Source: an uncultured Sulfuricurvum sp. | Lineage (GTDB): Bacteria > Campylobacterota > Campylobacteria > Campylobacterales > Sulfurimonadaceae | DNA length: 10,329 bases | Direction of reading: 5' to 3' | NCBI RefSeq assembly: GCF_937936435.1 | Contig: NZ_CALDDG010000140.1 | Span: forward strand, 1 to 10,329 | Shown: positions 1 through 7,440 of the stretch, piece after piece | Position numbering within the stretch: the first letter of the stretch is position 1 | How the letters are laid out: each line of letters begins with the position of its first letter | Made by a program: the position numbers and the translations under genes | The notes under the pieces: model-generated | Told to the model about the DNA's origin: nothing | Databases searched by the model: none | Seen by the model: only the letters and a program-made list of their open reading frames with translations

Positions 1-595
1 TTCGAAGGATTTCATCAACCGCACGATCGATTCGGCTGACAAAAACACTAATCACCGTGTCCACACTCGCTTTTTTTGAAGCTTTGGCAAACGCTTCGGC
101 ACATTTTAATGCTTGATCAACAGAAAATACTAACGTCGCATTGACGGCAATCCCCTCTGAAGCCAAGGCTTCCATTGCCTGATATCCTGCCTCTGTTGCA
201 GGTACTTTGATCATGACATTGGGACGACCGATGCTGCGATGCAATCGTATTCCCTCGGCAATCGTTCCTCCAGCGTCATCACATAAGTATGGATCGACTT
301 CGATACTCACATATCCGTCATCACCTGCATCGTAAAGAGGTCTTAATATGTCCGCAGCCTTTTGAATATCGTACATTGCCACCGCTTCGTATTTTTCTTT
401 AGGAGAGAGATTTCCCAACATTGATAACTGCTCTTTATATGCCGGTGAGGTTAGAATAGCATTTTTAAAGATAGCCGGATTAGACGTTGCCCCGTTCACA
501 ATCCCTTTATCAATTAATATTTTAAACTCTCTCTCCAAAAACGTCCGTTCGATAAAATCAGCCCAAAGGGCGAAGCGGGCTTCCGCTATATACAT
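1..595 (-). CDS. tal: Transaldolase, 5' part (3' end beyond window)
   Basis: Transaldolase of the pentose phosphate pathway moves a dihydroxyacetone unit from sedoheptulose 7-phosphate to glyceraldehyde 3-phosphate in the cytoplasm. The first 198 codons are present with no stop, running off the left edge; family members in this phylum are about 315-335 residues, so roughly 60% is seen. Family motifs in order are FALWADFIERTFLEREF (8-24), GATSNPAIF (35-43), SIEVDP (97-102), NVMIKVPAT (126-134), VNATLVFS (151-158) and SVFVSRIDRAVDE (183-195). Lys130 in NVMIK is the expected Schiff-base lysine. The start is the ATG at 595-593, with GGAG five bases upstream (604-601). The sequence closely resembles the Helicobacter-type enzyme. 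It lies 44 bp downstream of the DUF4105 gene on the same strand and may be read through from it or from its own weak promoter. Confidence 0.95.
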   Translation of the reverse strand, partial: MYIAEARFALWADFIERTFLEREFKILIDKGIVNGATSNPAIFKNAILTSPAYKEQLSMLGNLSPKEKYEAVAMYDIQKAADILRPLYDAGDDGYVSIEVDPYLCDDAGGTIAEGIRLHRSIGRPNVMIKVPATEAGYQAMEALASEGIAVNATLVFSVDQALKCAEAFAKASKKASVDTVISVFVSRIDRAVDEILR

Positions 596-613
596 ACTAT
601 CTCCATGCTAAAA

Positions 614-628
614 AGTATAACTATTATG
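614..628 (-). promoter_or_regulatory. Possible promoter -10 region for tal
   Basis: In the 44-bp gap before tal, the minus strand carries two candidate -10 boxes, CATAAT (628-623) and TATACT (619-614), just downstream of a run of nine T (639-631 read on the minus strand). There is no good -35 hexamer, but T-rich upstream DNA in place of a -35 is typical of sigma-70 promoters in Campylobacterota. This is a weak call from sequence pattern alone. Confidence 0.3.
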
Positions 629-639
629 CCAAAAAAAAA

Positions 640-2427
640 TTAAAAATAGAGGTTAATTCCAACGGTAAAGCGATCTTCTCCATATACCTGCTTTACCGAT
701 TCATAACGCAACGACAACGCCCCTCTCGAATTCCATCCCCACTGATTTGTCATCGTCAAACGGCTTCGATCCTTACCATCGATGTAAAAAATATCTCCCG
801 CTTCAAGATGGGTTTTAAACCGATTTCCCCAATTCACGACCAATCCGCCGCTCACTCCCAATCCGGCATCGGACGCAAATCCTGCACGCACTTCCGGTTC
901 ACTTAAAAGATAGCCGAAAATCCGTTCATTGCCGATCGATACTCCTGCCCCGACACGTGCGACGAAACTGAGAGTGTCATTCCCGTACTCACGGTCCCAT
1001 CCTGTTTTCATTCTCCATGAAAACGGTTTAAAAAAATGGCTTACGGGAGCTAATGACGCCAGTGAAAGTATTGTCAAATTTTCAATATGAATTTTATGGC
1101 GATCAATTCCGACAGATGCATCAAAAAATTCGATCTGGGCACCGGCAAGATGTCCCGTATCGTCTTCATCCAAATCATGGTATGCCGGTCTCCATCCAAT
1201 CAGCAAAGGGGAACGGTGATCATACCATCCTTGTTGCACACTGACTCGGGCAGAACGGTGTGCACTGTCAGGATTTGCCTTTAAGCGGATCGGAATATCT
1301 ACCCCTTCTCCCAAAACGGCACGCGCACTCAACAATCGATGATAACGCTTTGTATACTGCTCCTTGCCTATCTTGCCCTCAATAAAATCGTATTCTACCA
1401 GTTCAGCCGCAGCTTCTAGAATGTATCGGCGCTCTTGTTCCGTTAATCCCGACATATTAATATCTGTCTCACCGTTTCGAAGTGACTGAGTAATACGTAT
1501 TCCTGCCGAAGATAATCGTTCTTCATAAGCCAAAATTTTAGTCCGTTTTGAAGGGCGGAAGTGTTTTTGGGCCACCAAAGACTCTTCTTCGAAAGCTCGA
1601 ACTGTCTCAGGCGGGATGACGTAATAGAAGAAATGATCCCGTAAATGGACGCTCGGGCGGGCAACTTCCGTAAGCCAAAGCATATTGTAGGAGCAATTTT
1701 CATCAAAAAAATAGTACCACGAATTCATATGCTGCAATTCCCAGATATGGCGTACCATCGCCATCACCTCATCATGTGTGAGATTCAGATCGTATTCCCA
1801 TACATCCCGAGATTCGGAATCTCGATACTCTTTGAGTTTTTCGTAATATGGTAGCATAGAGTAAAATCCGTAATAGCCCCCGGTTATTCCTTTATAGGCA
1901 AACAAAAATCCATTTTGATCTTCGGTTTGCGCCGCATAATTGATTGCATAGGACATCAGCTTTGATTCCATTGATGAATCGATACGCAAAAAGGTATGCC
2001 CGAACATCGACGCCGGAGAGTTGATGTGCGCACTCGGAAATACCAGCGTCACTTTTTGGGGATCAAGTTTTTCCAACAATGTCTCATACTCATGACATTC
2101 ACCTGTGCCGAATGAAGTGTTAAGCTCTTTTTCCAGCCATGCACGCCGTGCCGGAAAACGGCAAAATACACTTCCGTCGCTTCGGTTATTATCTTCTGAA
2201 AAATATCGGATTGTCGCATCTAATTCAGCGGAAAGATTCGTTTTGCCCTCACTGGCTAAAAAAAAGCGATCATCGTCGATTTCACTCTCCTCTTTGGGAG
2301 CATGCATCAACAAATGCCAATAACGAGATTCGGAAAGCTTCTGAATGTGTGCTTGTGCAGTCAGTTCATCGGTCGATGTCGCATAGACCGCTAAACTCAA
2401 TACACATAATAAAAAAAGAACCGGCAA
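640..2427 (-). CDS. DUF4105 (Lnb N-terminal periplasmic domain) protein with C-terminal outer-membrane barrel
   Basis: Exported protein of 595 residues, function unknown. The N-terminus (1-18, PVLFLLCVLSLAVYATS) is a signal peptide. Residues about 85-290 form the DUF4105/Lnb_N domain: paired cysteines C89 (FCRFPARRAWL) and C111 (GECHEY), then SPASMFGHTFLRID (137-150) with H144, then FFDENCSYNML (240-250) with C245. The His-then-Cys order suggests a permuted papain/NlpC-like fold, which is inference. From about 395 to the end the sequence alternates short aromatic and hydrophobic strands and ends in FTVGINLYF; a terminal Phe is the usual outer-membrane beta-barrel signal. The start is TTG (2427-2425): the codon just before it is a TGA stop, AGGTGA sits upstream, and the signal peptide begins at once. 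It follows the DUF3015 gene by 88 bp and is probably co-transcribed with it. The enzymatic role is not established. Confidence 0.85.
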   Translation of the reverse strand: MPVLFLLCVLSLAVYATSTDELTAQAHIQKLSESRYWHLLMHAPKEESEIDDDRFFLASEGKTNLSAELDATIRYFSEDNNRSDGSVFCRFPARRAWLEKELNTSFGTGECHEYETLLEKLDPQKVTLVFPSAHINSPASMFGHTFLRIDSSMESKLMSYAINYAAQTEDQNGFLFAYKGITGGYYGFYSMLPYYEKLKEYRDSESRDVWEYDLNLTHDEVMAMVRHIWELQHMNSWYYFFDENCSYNMLWLTEVARPSVHLRDHFFYYVIPPETVRAFEEESLVAQKHFRPSKRTKILAYEERLSSAGIRITQSLRNGETDINMSGLTEQERRYILEAAAELVEYDFIEGKIGKEQYTKRYHRLLSARAVLGEGVDIPIRLKANPDSAHRSARVSVQQGWYDHRSPLLIGWRPAYHDLDEDDTGHLAGAQIEFFDASVGIDRHKIHIENLTILSLASLAPVSHFFKPFSWRMKTGWDREYGNDTLSFVARVGAGVSIGNERIFGYLLSEPEVRAGFASDAGLGVSGGLVVNWGNRFKTHLEAGDIFYIDGKDRSRLTMTNQWGWNSRGALSLRYESVKQVYGEDRFTVGINLYF

Positions 2428-2431
2428 TCAA

Positions 2432-2437
2432 TCACCT
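2432..2437 (-). promoter_or_regulatory. Ribosome binding site that fixes the TTG start of the DUF4105 gene
   Basis: The minus strand reads AAAAAGGTGATTGATTG. AGGTGA (2437-2432) lies four bases before the TTG start at 2427; counted from the AGG core the gap is seven. The in-frame codon immediately upstream of TTG is TGA, so no earlier start is possible, and the next downstream ATG would remove the signal peptide. Confidence 0.6.
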
Positions 2438-2479
2438 TTTTATGCCTTTTCCGGCAAACTTTTTAATCCGTCTTCCTAG

Positions 2480-2505
2480 CTTCAAAGGGGATATCCCCCT
2501 CGAAG
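2480..2505 (-). other. Stem-loop between the DUF3015 and DUF4105 genes
   Basis: On the minus strand, CTTCGAGGGGG and CCCCTTTGAAG pair through 11 uninterrupted positions (nine Watson-Crick, two G-T) around a four-base ATAT loop. It begins ten bases after the DUF3015 stop codon and 52 bases before the DUF4105 start. No U tract follows on either strand, so it does not look like an intrinsic terminator. A 3' stabilising or processing hairpin that lets the two genes be expressed at different levels is a plausible role, but this is inference. Confidence 0.6.
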
Positions 2506-2515
2506 ATCATCATAG

Positions 2516-2962
2516 TTACCCTGCGATAGTAGAAACGTTATCCAATACCGTTGCCATGTCTACTTTTTCACTGCTGTAAATAGCATTGTAGTTAGCTTGC
2601 AAGGCAGATGCGAATGCCGCTTTATCTTCAACGTTCAATAATTCCGCCAATGTTGAAACGCTCTCACCCTGTCCGATCGCAATTTCACGAGAAAGTTGAT
2701 CCATATTTGATGCTACGAACTCCGCTGCACGCTCATTCATAACGAATTTTGCTTTTTTACATCCTGATGTTCCTGATGTAATACCGAACGTTTGGTTAGC
2801 AGATGTTCCGTTTGTCGTTGCTTGAAGTGCCAACATCACCGCAGAACTGTCATCTTTAATGATTTGTGAACCGAGACCACACCCTGTTTGATTGTTGACG
2901 GTAGCAAAACCCGCTGTGCTCAATGCTGCAACAGCAACGACGCTCATCAAAACTTTTTTCAT
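2516..2962 (-). CDS. DUF3015 family secreted protein
   Basis: Small exported protein of 148 residues, function unknown. A clear Sec signal peptide (MKKVLMSVVAVAALSTAGFA, 1-20) predicts a mature periplasmic or outer-membrane-associated protein starting near residue 21. DUF3015 landmarks are TGCGLGS (26-32), ATTNGTSANQTFGITSGTSGC (48-68, quoted here only as the family core) and a helical C-terminal half (70-148). C28 and C68 are the only cysteines and probably form a disulfide. The start is ATG at 2962-2960 with AAGGGG five bases upstream. A TATACT box lies about 33 bases before the start. It sits 61 bp after aat and 88 bp before the DUF4105 gene on the same strand. The strong ribosome site and own promoter suggest it is made in larger amounts than the DUF4105 protein. 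Confidence 0.88.
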   Translation of the reverse strand: MKKVLMSVVAVAALSTAGFATVNNQTGCGLGSQIIKDDSSAVMLALQATTNGTSANQTFGITSGTSGCKKAKFVMNERAAEFVASNMDQLSREIAIGQGESVSTLAELLNVEDKAAFASALQANYNAIYSSEKVDMATVLDNVSTIAG

Positions 2963-2994
2963 AAAAACCCCTTTTTTAATAAGAATTAACGGAG

Positions 2995-3000
2995 AGTATA
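2995..3000 (-). promoter_or_regulatory. Candidate -10 box (TATACT) for the DUF3015 gene
   Basis: TATACT is read on the minus strand at 3000-2995, with a T-rich stretch (TTTTTTAAGC) upstream at 3020-3011 in place of a clear -35. A transcript starting near 2988 would have a leader of about 26 bases containing the AAGGGG ribosome site. The 61-bp gap after aat leaves room for this promoter, so the DUF3015 gene need not depend on the clp operon. Confidence 0.4.
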
Positions 3001-3023
3001 GGGAAGATTCGCTTAAAAAATTC

Positions 3024-3692
3024 TCATATCCAACAATTTTCTAGTGAAATGTCCTCGCAAGAAACATTCAATCGCTTTAAAAATTCTTTTCTGGATACTT
3101 CTTTCGCACCGAGACTTTTTAAATGTGCCGTCGGAACCTGACAGTCGATAAAATCATATCCCCATTCTTGTAGATGATCTACCAAAACGGCAAAAGCGAC
3201 TTTGGAGGCATTCGATACCTTTGCAAACATCGATTCGCCGCAAAAGACCCCCCCGATGCTTACACCGTATAAGCCTCCGACCAAAGTACCTTCCTGATAG
3301 GCTTCAACGCTATGCGCATGTCCGAGAGTATGCAACACTTCATATGCTTCAATCATTTCAGGGACGATCCAACTCCCTTTTTGCCCTTTACGGGGGGCCA
3401 TAGAGCATTCCCTAACAACCTGCGCGAAATTAGTGTCGAAGCGAATTTCAAAATGGGCCATATTTTTACGCAAAGAACGGCTTAGTTTAAAATCATCCAA
3501 TTCCAATATCAATCTCGGGTCAGGCGACCACCATAATATCGGGTCATTTGCACTATACCATGGAAAGATTCCCATCCGGTATGCCAGCATCAGCCTTGAG
3601 GGAGATAAATCTCCGCCAAATGCCACCAATCCCTCCTCCGAAGCTAATGAGGGATCGGGAAATGAGAGATGATGAGGAAGTTTGGGAATCAT
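3024..3692 (-). CDS. aat: Leucyl/phenylalanyl-tRNA--protein transferase
   Basis: Aat transfers Leu or Phe from aminoacyl-tRNA onto proteins with N-terminal Lys or Arg, creating a primary N-degron that ClpS hands to ClpAP. The 222-residue protein is full length. Motifs are GLVAFGGDLSPSRLMLAYR (21-39), GIFPW (41-45), WWSPDPR (54-60), SWIVPEMIEAY (107-117), HAHSVEAY (125-132), LVGGLYGVSIGGVFCGESMF (137-156), NASK (161-164) and FIDCQ (181-185). E153 in GESMF and the D183/Q185 pair in DCQ match the catalytic region of the E. coli enzyme. The ATG start at 3692-3690 overlaps the clpA stop codon as ATGA, so the two genes are likely translationally coupled. I recall the same clpS-clpA-aat order from Campylobacter jejuni (Cj1107-Cj1109). 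No hairpin terminator was seen after its stop. Confidence 0.97.
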   Translation of the reverse strand: MIPKLPHHLSFPDPSLASEEGLVAFGGDLSPSRLMLAYRMGIFPWYSANDPILWWSPDPRLILELDDFKLSRSLRKNMAHFEIRFDTNFAQVVRECSMAPRKGQKGSWIVPEMIEAYEVLHTLGHAHSVEAYQEGTLVGGLYGVSIGGVFCGESMFAKVSNASKVAFAVLVDHLQEWGYDFIDCQVPTAHLKSLGAKEVSRKEFLKRLNVSCEDISLENCWI

Positions 3693-5869
3693 ACTGCGAA
3701 GTTAAAAATCAGCCGATCCGTATAATCGACCGATACTTTTCCTCCCTGAGTCAAACGTCCGAACAATATTTCATCGACCAACGGATCTTTGAGCTTATCG
3801 GAAATGACTCTTCCCAGCGGACGTGCCCCCATGTTTTTGTCGTATCCGATTTTCGCGATATAGGCTTTTGCGGCATCGGTCAATGCGACAGCAACTTTTT
3901 TAGGTTTCAGCTGTACATTAAGCTCTTTTATAAATTTATCGACGATCCCTTCGACAACGCTCATCGGCAACGCTCCGAATTCGACAACACTGTCGAGTCG
4001 ATTGCGAAATTCAGGGGTAAAAAAGGCTTTCATCGCCTCATGCCGTGATATCGAACTGTCGGCATTGAATCCCATGACGTTGCGTTCCGTCGCACCGATA
4101 TTAGACGTCATGATCAAAATCACATTGGAGAAGTTGGCTTTATATCCCGTATTGTCCGTCAATGTGGCATTGTCCATCACCTGTAACAATACATTTATCA
4201 AATCGGGATGCGCTTTTTCGATTTCATCGAGAAGCAGTACCATATACGGATGTTTTCGAACCGTCTCGACCAGCATTCCCCCCTGCTCGAACCCGACATA
4301 TCCGGGAGGTGCACCGATCAATCGGCTTAGCGCATGTTTTTCCATGTATTCGGACATATCAAAACGCTCGAAGTATATTCCCAAGCTTTCCGCCAACGAT
4401 TTTGCCAATTCTGTTTTTCCGACACCGGTAGGGCCTGAAAACAAAAAAGATGCAATCGGCTTATGCGAAGCACCAAGTCCGGCATACGAGCGTTTGATCG
4501 ATTTAACAACCTGTGAGACCGCATGATCTTGTCCGATAACAAGCTGTTGAAGGTCCGTTTCGAGAGAAGAGAGTTTTTCACGCGAATCCTCTCCCATTTT
4601 CGACGTAGGAATACCTGTCATTTTAGAGATAATCGTTTCGATATCGAGTGGCGTAATGGTCGTACGCTTATGTTTTTTCAGATGAAACGAGGCTCCTGCT
4701 TCATCGATTAAATCGATGGCGACATCCGGCAAAAATCGATCCGTTATATATTTTTTGGAAAGTTCGACTGCCGAACGCAACGCTTTATCCGTATACTTAA
4801 CCCCGTGATGTTTTTCATACCGTTCCCGCAGACCTTTAAGGATTAAGAAACTCTCTTCTTCCGAAGGTTCTCCGACGTCAATGCGGGCGAAACGGCGGCT
4901 TAGTGCACGGTCTTTTTCGAAAACCGACCGGTATTCTGCATGTGTTGTCGCACCCATACATTTGATCGCTCCGGATGCCAATGCCGGTTTGAGTTGATTG
5001 GAAGCATCCATACTTCCACCCCCCACAGCACCCGCACCCACTATTGTATGAATTTCATCGATAAATAAAATCGTATTGCTCTCTTCCTGCGCTTCATCCA
5101 TAACCGCTTTGAGCCGCTTTTCGAAATCACCTCGGTATTTTGTTCCGGCGAGCATCGCCCCAAGATCCAGTGCAAATAAACGGGCATCTTTCAAAAGGGC
5201 TGGGACTTCACCCGCAACAATACGCAACGCCAATCCCTCGGCGATTGCCGTTTTACCGACACCCGGTTCTCCGATTAAGAGCGGATTGTTTTTCTTTCTA
5301 CGGCAGAGAGTCTGAATCGTGCGTTCGATTTCATTTACGCGGCCGATTACCGGATCGATTTTTCCTTGACGCACCTGAGCGATCAAATCGATAGCGTATT
5401 TATCTAACGCCCCTTCACCCCGGCTCTCTTCAGACGCCATGTCGATACTTCGGTGAGAAATCGCTTCGAGTACGTCCACACGGCTGATTCCGTACTCTTC
5501 GAGTAACATACATGCGTAAGTGTGGTGTTCTTCATACACGGCAGCAATTAGATCGCCGACATCGGCATACTCTTTTTGCGCACTTCGTACATGATGCATC
5601 ATACCGTCAATCATCCGCGCCAATGCAACGGTTTCGAAAGGTTCTTGTTCGACGTCATCGGGCAACGGTTCCATCGTCTGCATCAGATATGCTCCGAGAG
5701 CTTCACGGATACGTTCCACATCCGCACCGCAAGTTCGGATAATTGCTTCTCCATCCGGGGAGTTAAGCAAAGAGAGCATAACATGCTCAATCGTTAGATA
5801 TTCATGACGCTGATGCTTTGCAAACGTTACCGCTTTTTGGAAAATGGCGTTGAGTTCCGTACTTACCAT
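3689..5869 (-). CDS. clpA: ATP-dependent Clp protease ATP-binding subunit ClpA
   Basis: ClpA is the Hsp100 AAA+ unfoldase that threads substrates into ClpP; with ClpS it takes N-degron proteins. The 726 residues are near the family norm (E. coli about 758). Order of parts: Clp N-terminal double repeat (about 1-140), which docks ClpS; first AAA+ module with Walker A GEPGVGKT (200-207) and Walker B ILFIDE (267-272); second module with Walker A GPTGVGKT (479-486), Walker B LLLDE (545-549) and FTPEFRNRLD (617-626); and a C-terminal D2-small domain with GARPLGR (681-687). The ClpP-docking tripeptide appears as MGF (599-601), where E. coli ClpA has IGL. There is no ClpB/ClpC middle domain between the modules, which supports ClpA. 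The ATG at 5869-5867 is preceded by GGAGGA inside the end of clpS; clpS stops two bases upstream. clpP is not in the window. Confidence 0.98.
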   Translation of the reverse strand: MVSTELNAIFQKAVTFAKHQRHEYLTIEHVMLSLLNSPDGEAIIRTCGADVERIREALGAYLMQTMEPLPDDVEQEPFETVALARMIDGMMHHVRSAQKEYADVGDLIAAVYEEHHTYACMLLEEYGISRVDVLEAISHRSIDMASEESRGEGALDKYAIDLIAQVRQGKIDPVIGRVNEIERTIQTLCRRKKNNPLLIGEPGVGKTAIAEGLALRIVAGEVPALLKDARLFALDLGAMLAGTKYRGDFEKRLKAVMDEAQEESNTILFIDEIHTIVGAGAVGGGSMDASNQLKPALASGAIKCMGATTHAEYRSVFEKDRALSRRFARIDVGEPSEEESFLILKGLRERYEKHHGVKYTDKALRSAVELSKKYITDRFLPDVAIDLIDEAGASFHLKKHKRTTITPLDIETIISKMTGIPTSKMGEDSREKLSSLETDLQQLVIGQDHAVSQVVKSIKRSYAGLGASHKPIASFLFSGPTGVGKTELAKSLAESLGIYFERFDMSEYMEKHALSRLIGAPPGYVGFEQGGMLVETVRKHPYMVLLLDEIEKAHPDLINVLLQVMDNATLTDNTGYKANFSNVILIMTSNIGATERNVMGFNADSSISRHEAMKAFFTPEFRNRLDSVVEFGALPMSVVEGIVDKFIKELNVQLKPKKVAVALTDAAKAYIAKIGYDKNMGARPLGRVISDKLKDPLVDEILFGRLTQGGKVSVDYTDRLIFNFAV

Positions 5870-5871
5870 AC

Positions 5872-6171
5872 TTATGCTTCCTCCATGATCGCTTTTAAGG
5901 GAAACCCGTTTTCCCTTGCCGTACTGCTCACCTGATGTACTTTCGTTTCAGCGACTTCAAACGGATAAACGCCGCAAAGCCCCCGTCCTTTTTGATGTAC
6001 TTCAATCATAATACGATGGGCATCCTGAAAATTACGACGAAAAATTTTGATCAGAATGTCGACGACAAAATCCATCGATGTGTAATCATCGTTGAGCAAA
6101 AAGACATTATACTGCTTCGGATGACCTACCGTAATATCCAAATCAGTTGAGTGCTCGTGTTTTGTAGCCAT
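5872..6171 (-). CDS. clpS: ATP-dependent Clp protease adaptor ClpS
   Basis: ClpS is the N-recognin that binds proteins with N-terminal Phe, Leu, Trp or Tyr and passes them to the ClpA N-domain. The 99-residue protein has a short flexible N-terminal tail (1-17) followed by the ClpS core. YNVFLLNDDYTSMDFVVDIL (21-40) supplies the degron pocket: N27, D28, T31 and the M33 gatekeeper correspond to N34, D35, T38 and M40 of E. coli. H59 in VHQKGRG matches H66, and L92 in GFPLKA lies where the last pocket residue is expected. AETK (74-77) is the usual downstream motif. The full pocket predicts normal N-degron binding. The ribosome site is weak (GGA about 12 bases before ATG), and the gene begins 21 bp after the PLP-enzyme gene, so it is probably translated from that transcript. 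Confidence 0.97.
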   Translation of the reverse strand: MATKHEHSTDLDITVGHPKQYNVFLLNDDYTSMDFVVDILIKIFRRNFQDAHRIMIEVHQKGRGLCGVYPFEVAETKVHQVSSTARENGFPLKAIMEEA

Positions 6172-6192
6172 TTTGTACTATATCCAATATTG

Positions 6193-7434
6193 TTAAATGT
6201 TTGCTGCATTCAGAAAGTCATCGATAATTGCTTCAGCACTTTCCAAGCCGATGGAAATCCGTATAAGCCCTGGAGTAATTCCCAAGAATTCTTTCGTTTG
6301 CTCGTCAAAATCCCGATAGATCGTTGATGCCATATGCAAACCGAGTGTCCGACTGTCCCCGATATTAGCGGTAATCGTTACCAGCTTCGAACGGTTTAAA
6401 AATTCGAACGCTTTCTCTTTAGAACCCATATCAATCGTAAACAATGTTCCGCATCCATTTGCAAATTGCGTTCGATACCGCTCATGTTGGGGATGGTTTG
6501 TAAGAGAAGGATGATTGATCTGCAATCCATTTTCAGACAATGCTTTTACGACCTTTTCCACTGTCGCCACGATCCGATCCATTCGTAACGGCAATGTCTC
6601 GAGTCCTAGCATCGTTATATAGCTTCCAAATCCGTTAGCACTCATCCCGAAATCGCGTAAAGCCCGTTTTTTGGCATTGGCGATCAGGGCCATAGTTCCC
6701 ATCTTTTTGATAAAAGGGTGCACATCGTTATACCGTTCCCCTTTAAACTTATCCTCTCCTTCTGAAATAGCCCGCATGATCACGGCTCCCCCCAATGCGG
6801 ACGCATTCCCGGAAATGATTTTCGTCGTCGAATAAACAACCATATCGGCTCCCATCGCTATCGGCGCTACGCTTAAGGGAGTAATAGTATTGTCAACGAT
6901 GAATGCAACGCCATTTCGGTTTGCAATCTCAGCAATACGGCGAATATCCGGAAGACGCATATTCGGATTGCCGACACTTTCCAAAAAGATGATTTTGGTC
7001 GCTGTATTGATAGCCCTTTCGATTGCGTCAAACTCCTCAACGTCAAAAAAATGGGTAGTGATTCCGAAGCGGACCAAGGTTTCCGAGAAATAAGAGTATG
7101 TGCCTCCAAAAAGCCCTCCGATACTGATAATTTCATCGCCGGCCTTCAACAAACTCAAAGTTGCCATTGCAACGGCACCCATCCCTGTAGATGCCGCAAT
7201 CGCTCCTACTCCGTTATCGATGGAGGCCAAAATCTGTTCCAATTGAGCCGATGTAGGATTCCCCATACGTGCATAAAGCGGCTTTTTAATCGAACCGTCA
7301 AATATACCCTCTCCCGTCTCACTGTTTCCATAACCGAATGAAGCGGAATTGACCATTACTGGACTGACCGGACCTTCCTTCTTACCGACTTGCTGTACAA
7401 TGCGGGTTGTAAACTCTTCAAAGCGATTCATCAT
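6193..7434 (-). CDS. Cys/Met metabolism PLP-dependent enzyme (O-acetylhomoserine sulfhydrylase-like)
   Basis: The 413-residue protein is a fold-type I PLP enzyme of the trans-sulfuration family. Visible sites are YARMGNPT (54-61), whose Tyr and Arg bind the phosphate of the neighbouring subunit's PLP; FGGTYSYF (109-116), where most relatives have Tyr rather than F109 stacking on PLP; IVDNT (179-183) with D181 on the pyridine nitrogen; VVYSTTK (199-205) with Schiff-base K205; NIGDSRTLGLHMAST (357-371); and LIRISIGLE (390-398), whose R392 should hold the substrate carboxylate. The GD-x-RTL-x2-H-x-AS pattern is most like MetY (sulfide plus O-acetylhomoserine giving homocysteine), but MetZ or methionine gamma-lyase activity cannot be excluded, so no symbol is given. 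Two adjacent ATGs exist (7434 and 7431); AGG sits four or seven bases before them, which slightly favours the second. It is the first gene of the clpS-clpA-aat run. Confidence 0.9.
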   Translation of the reverse strand: MMNRFEEFTTRIVQQVGKKEGPVSPVMVNSASFGYGNSETGEGIFDGSIKKPLYARMGNPTSAQLEQILASIDNGVGAIAASTGMGAVAMATLSLLKAGDEIISIGGLFGGTYSYFSETLVRFGITTHFFDVEEFDAIERAINTATKIIFLESVGNPNMRLPDIRRIAEIANRNGVAFIVDNTITPLSVAPIAMGADMVVYSTTKIISGNASALGGAVIMRAISEGEDKFKGERYNDVHPFIKKMGTMALIANAKKRALRDFGMSANGFGSYITMLGLETLPLRMDRIVATVEKVVKALSENGLQINHPSLTNHPQHERYRTQFANGCGTLFTIDMGSKEKAFEFLNRSKLVTITANIGDSRTLGLHMASTIYRDFDEQTKEFLGITPGLIRISIGLESAEAIIDDFLNAANI

Positions 7435-7440
7435 CTAACC

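Noticed and set aside
631..639. Run of nine A (T on the minus strand) before tal, as a phase-variable tract
   Set aside because: It is short, and A/T runs of this length are common in AT-rich intergenic DNA of this group; tal is a housekeeping gene for which switching is unlikely.
2421..2457. Direct repeat CCGGCAA (2421-2427 and 2451-2457), one copy covering the DUF4105 start codon
   Set aside because: Only seven bases, with no sign of an operator or of alternative starts, since a TGA separates the upstream TTG from the gene.
2139..2579. Plus-strand open frame of 146 codons across the DUF4105/DUF3015 junction
   Set aside because: Antisense to two recognised genes and to the stem-loop, with no ribosome site and no family resemblance.
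3548..4526. Two long plus-strand open frames (166 and 174 codons) opposite aat and clpA
   Set aside because: They lie wholly antisense to well-recognised genes, have no ribosome site and encode no recognisable protein; they are shadows of the clpA/aat codon pattern.
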